Positions 5,462 through 6,008 of a stretch of DNA of 6,008 nt are shown here, piece by piece. The DNA is taken from contig JAOUOQ010000121.1 of the NCBI GenBank assembly GCA_029880275.1, positions 1 through 6,008 of the forward strand, in the 5' to 3' direction. The position numbers and the translations under genes are program-made. A model generated the notes under the pieces. It saw only the letters and a list, made by a program, of their open reading frames with translations. It was not told the DNA's origin and searched no databases. How positions within the stretch are numbered: position 1 is the first letter of the stretch; the number at the start of each line of letters is the position of its first letter. This DNA is from Candidatus Aminicenantota bacterium (GTDB lineage Bacteria > Acidobacteriota > B3-B38 > Guanabaribacteriales > B3-B38).

Positions 5462-6008
5462 ATGAGAAAGATTTTTTGCTGGACAACAGTTTTGCTTCTG
5501 ATGGCACTCTCCCTGCCATTAGAAGCGCAGGGAGAAAAAGAGCAGGAAGAGGAGGGCTATAAGATAAAGTTTCAGTTCAGCCCGATGGGAGGGGCTTTAG
5601 CGAAGAGCGATTTCACCGTGGAAGGTCTTGGTCAGGTGATTTACAAGAGCAATTATATAGTGGGGGCACGGATGGCGCTGTTTCTCACCCGGAAGGTGGG
5701 TGTTGAGGGAACGGTGGCTTATAATAAAGCTTCTGCTTTGTTGACCCCTCAGGAGGGAGAGGATAGCGAGGGGGCTGATTATAATGCCTTGCTCTATCAG
5801 GTGAATATTATCTATGACTTGGGAGAGCTGGAAGTAGTCCCCTTTTTCACCATGGGGATAGGGCGCATAAGATTCAAACTCGAAGATGAGTCCCAATTTC
5901 CCATCTCACAGGACAGCACCACCTTCAACTTAGGAGGGGGGGTTAAGTATTTCATGTCCGAGGGGTTTGGGTTCCGGGTCGATTTCCGAACCCATTTCTT
6001 CCGTCTGC
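5462..6008 (+). CDS. Secreted outer-membrane beta-barrel protein, N-terminal 182 residues, cut by window edge
   Basis: The open frame runs off the right edge without a stop. It begins with a signal peptide (MRKIF, then hydrophobic residues to about 20, cleavage probably after LEA at 22), then an acidic stretch EKEQEEEG. The mature part shows alternating beta-strands with aromatic girdle residues: YKIKFQFSP (33-41), YIVGARMALFLTRKVGVEGTVAY (65-87), NALLYQVNIIYDLG (108-121), VVPFFTMGIGRIRFKL (125-140) and FNLGGGVKYFM..GFGFRVDFR (155-176). The GxGxxxF and LGGGVKYF patterns are typical of small OMP_b-brl/OmpA-like barrels in the outer membrane. No specific substrate can be named. ATG at 5462 has GAGG six bases upstream. 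In-frame GTG 5447 and TTG 5450, served by AAGGAAG at 5432, are alternatives that would add four or five residues to the signal peptide. C6 is too near the start to be a lipobox. Confidence 0.82.
   Translation, partial: MRKIFCWTTVLLLMALSLPLEAQGEKEQEEEGYKIKFQFSPMGGALAKSDFTVEGLGQVIYKSNYIVGARMALFLTRKVGVEGTVAYNKASALLTPQEGEDSEGADYNALLYQVNIIYDLGELEVVPFFTMGIGRIRFKLEDESQFPISQDSTTFNLGGGVKYFMSEGFGFRVDFRTHFFRL

Noticed and set aside
5597..5896. Leftward 99-codon frame
   Set aside because: It is antisense to the beta-barrel gene, whose signal peptide and strand pattern are coherent in the rightward frame.
1..6008. CRISPR arrays, transposons, tRNA or toxin-antitoxin genes (mazG suggested a mazEF check)
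   Set aside because: No regularly spaced repeats, transposase motifs or tRNA-like folds were seen, and neither neighbour of mazG resembles MazE or MazF.

Overview
The window comes from a bacterium with a Gram-negative (two-membrane) envelope and moderate GC content. Two observations support this. The DnaK fragment carries the extra segment in its ATPase domain that Gram-negative-type DnaKs have and Bacillus-type DnaKs lack. The right end also encodes a secreted protein that reads like an outer-membrane beta-barrel. DUF1844 and DUF4388 proteins are most familiar from Desulfobacterota/Myxococcota, Acidobacteriota and related uncultured phyla, so I infer that neighbourhood with low confidence. 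There are no tRNA or rRNA genes, CRISPR arrays, insertion sequences or phage genes, and no gene-free stretch over about 185 bases.

Layout. About bases 4421 to 717 hold a compact leftward cluster of three genes with gaps of 29 and 37 bases. They are a small Lys/Glu-rich DUF1844 protein, a 638-residue membrane protein with TPRs, a zinc-ribbon-like cluster and a C-terminal membrane hairpin, and a 411-residue DUF4388 (PATAN) protein with one membrane helix and a pseudopilin-like (GspG-type) C-terminal domain. Leftward dnaK follows at 637 and is cut by the window edge. It has a convincing housekeeping promoter of its own and a perfect Shine-Dalgarno. Rightward from an intergenic region starting at 4422 lie mazG (best start GTG at 4607, not the upstream TTG) and, after an 81-base gap, the beginning of an outer-membrane beta-barrel gene that runs off the right edge.

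How the genes may fit together. MazG is a house-cleaning NTP pyrophosphohydrolase and DnaK a chaperone; both are general maintenance functions. The three leftward genes look like an envelope module. Predicted topology puts the TPR arrays of the 638-residue protein and the GspG-like domain of the 411-residue protein outside the cytoplasm, with the zinc ribbon and the DUF4388 region inside. The most notable observation is in the 411-residue protein. Right after the PATAN core, two consecutive 24-residue segments separated by exactly 5 residues follow the MshEN cyclic-di-GMP-binding pattern, the first almost completely and the second degenerately. Joined through a membrane helix to a pseudopilin-like domain, this suggests a transmembrane sensor or adaptor linking a cytoplasmic signal to periplasmic structure. 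This is an inference from motif reading, not a demonstrated function.
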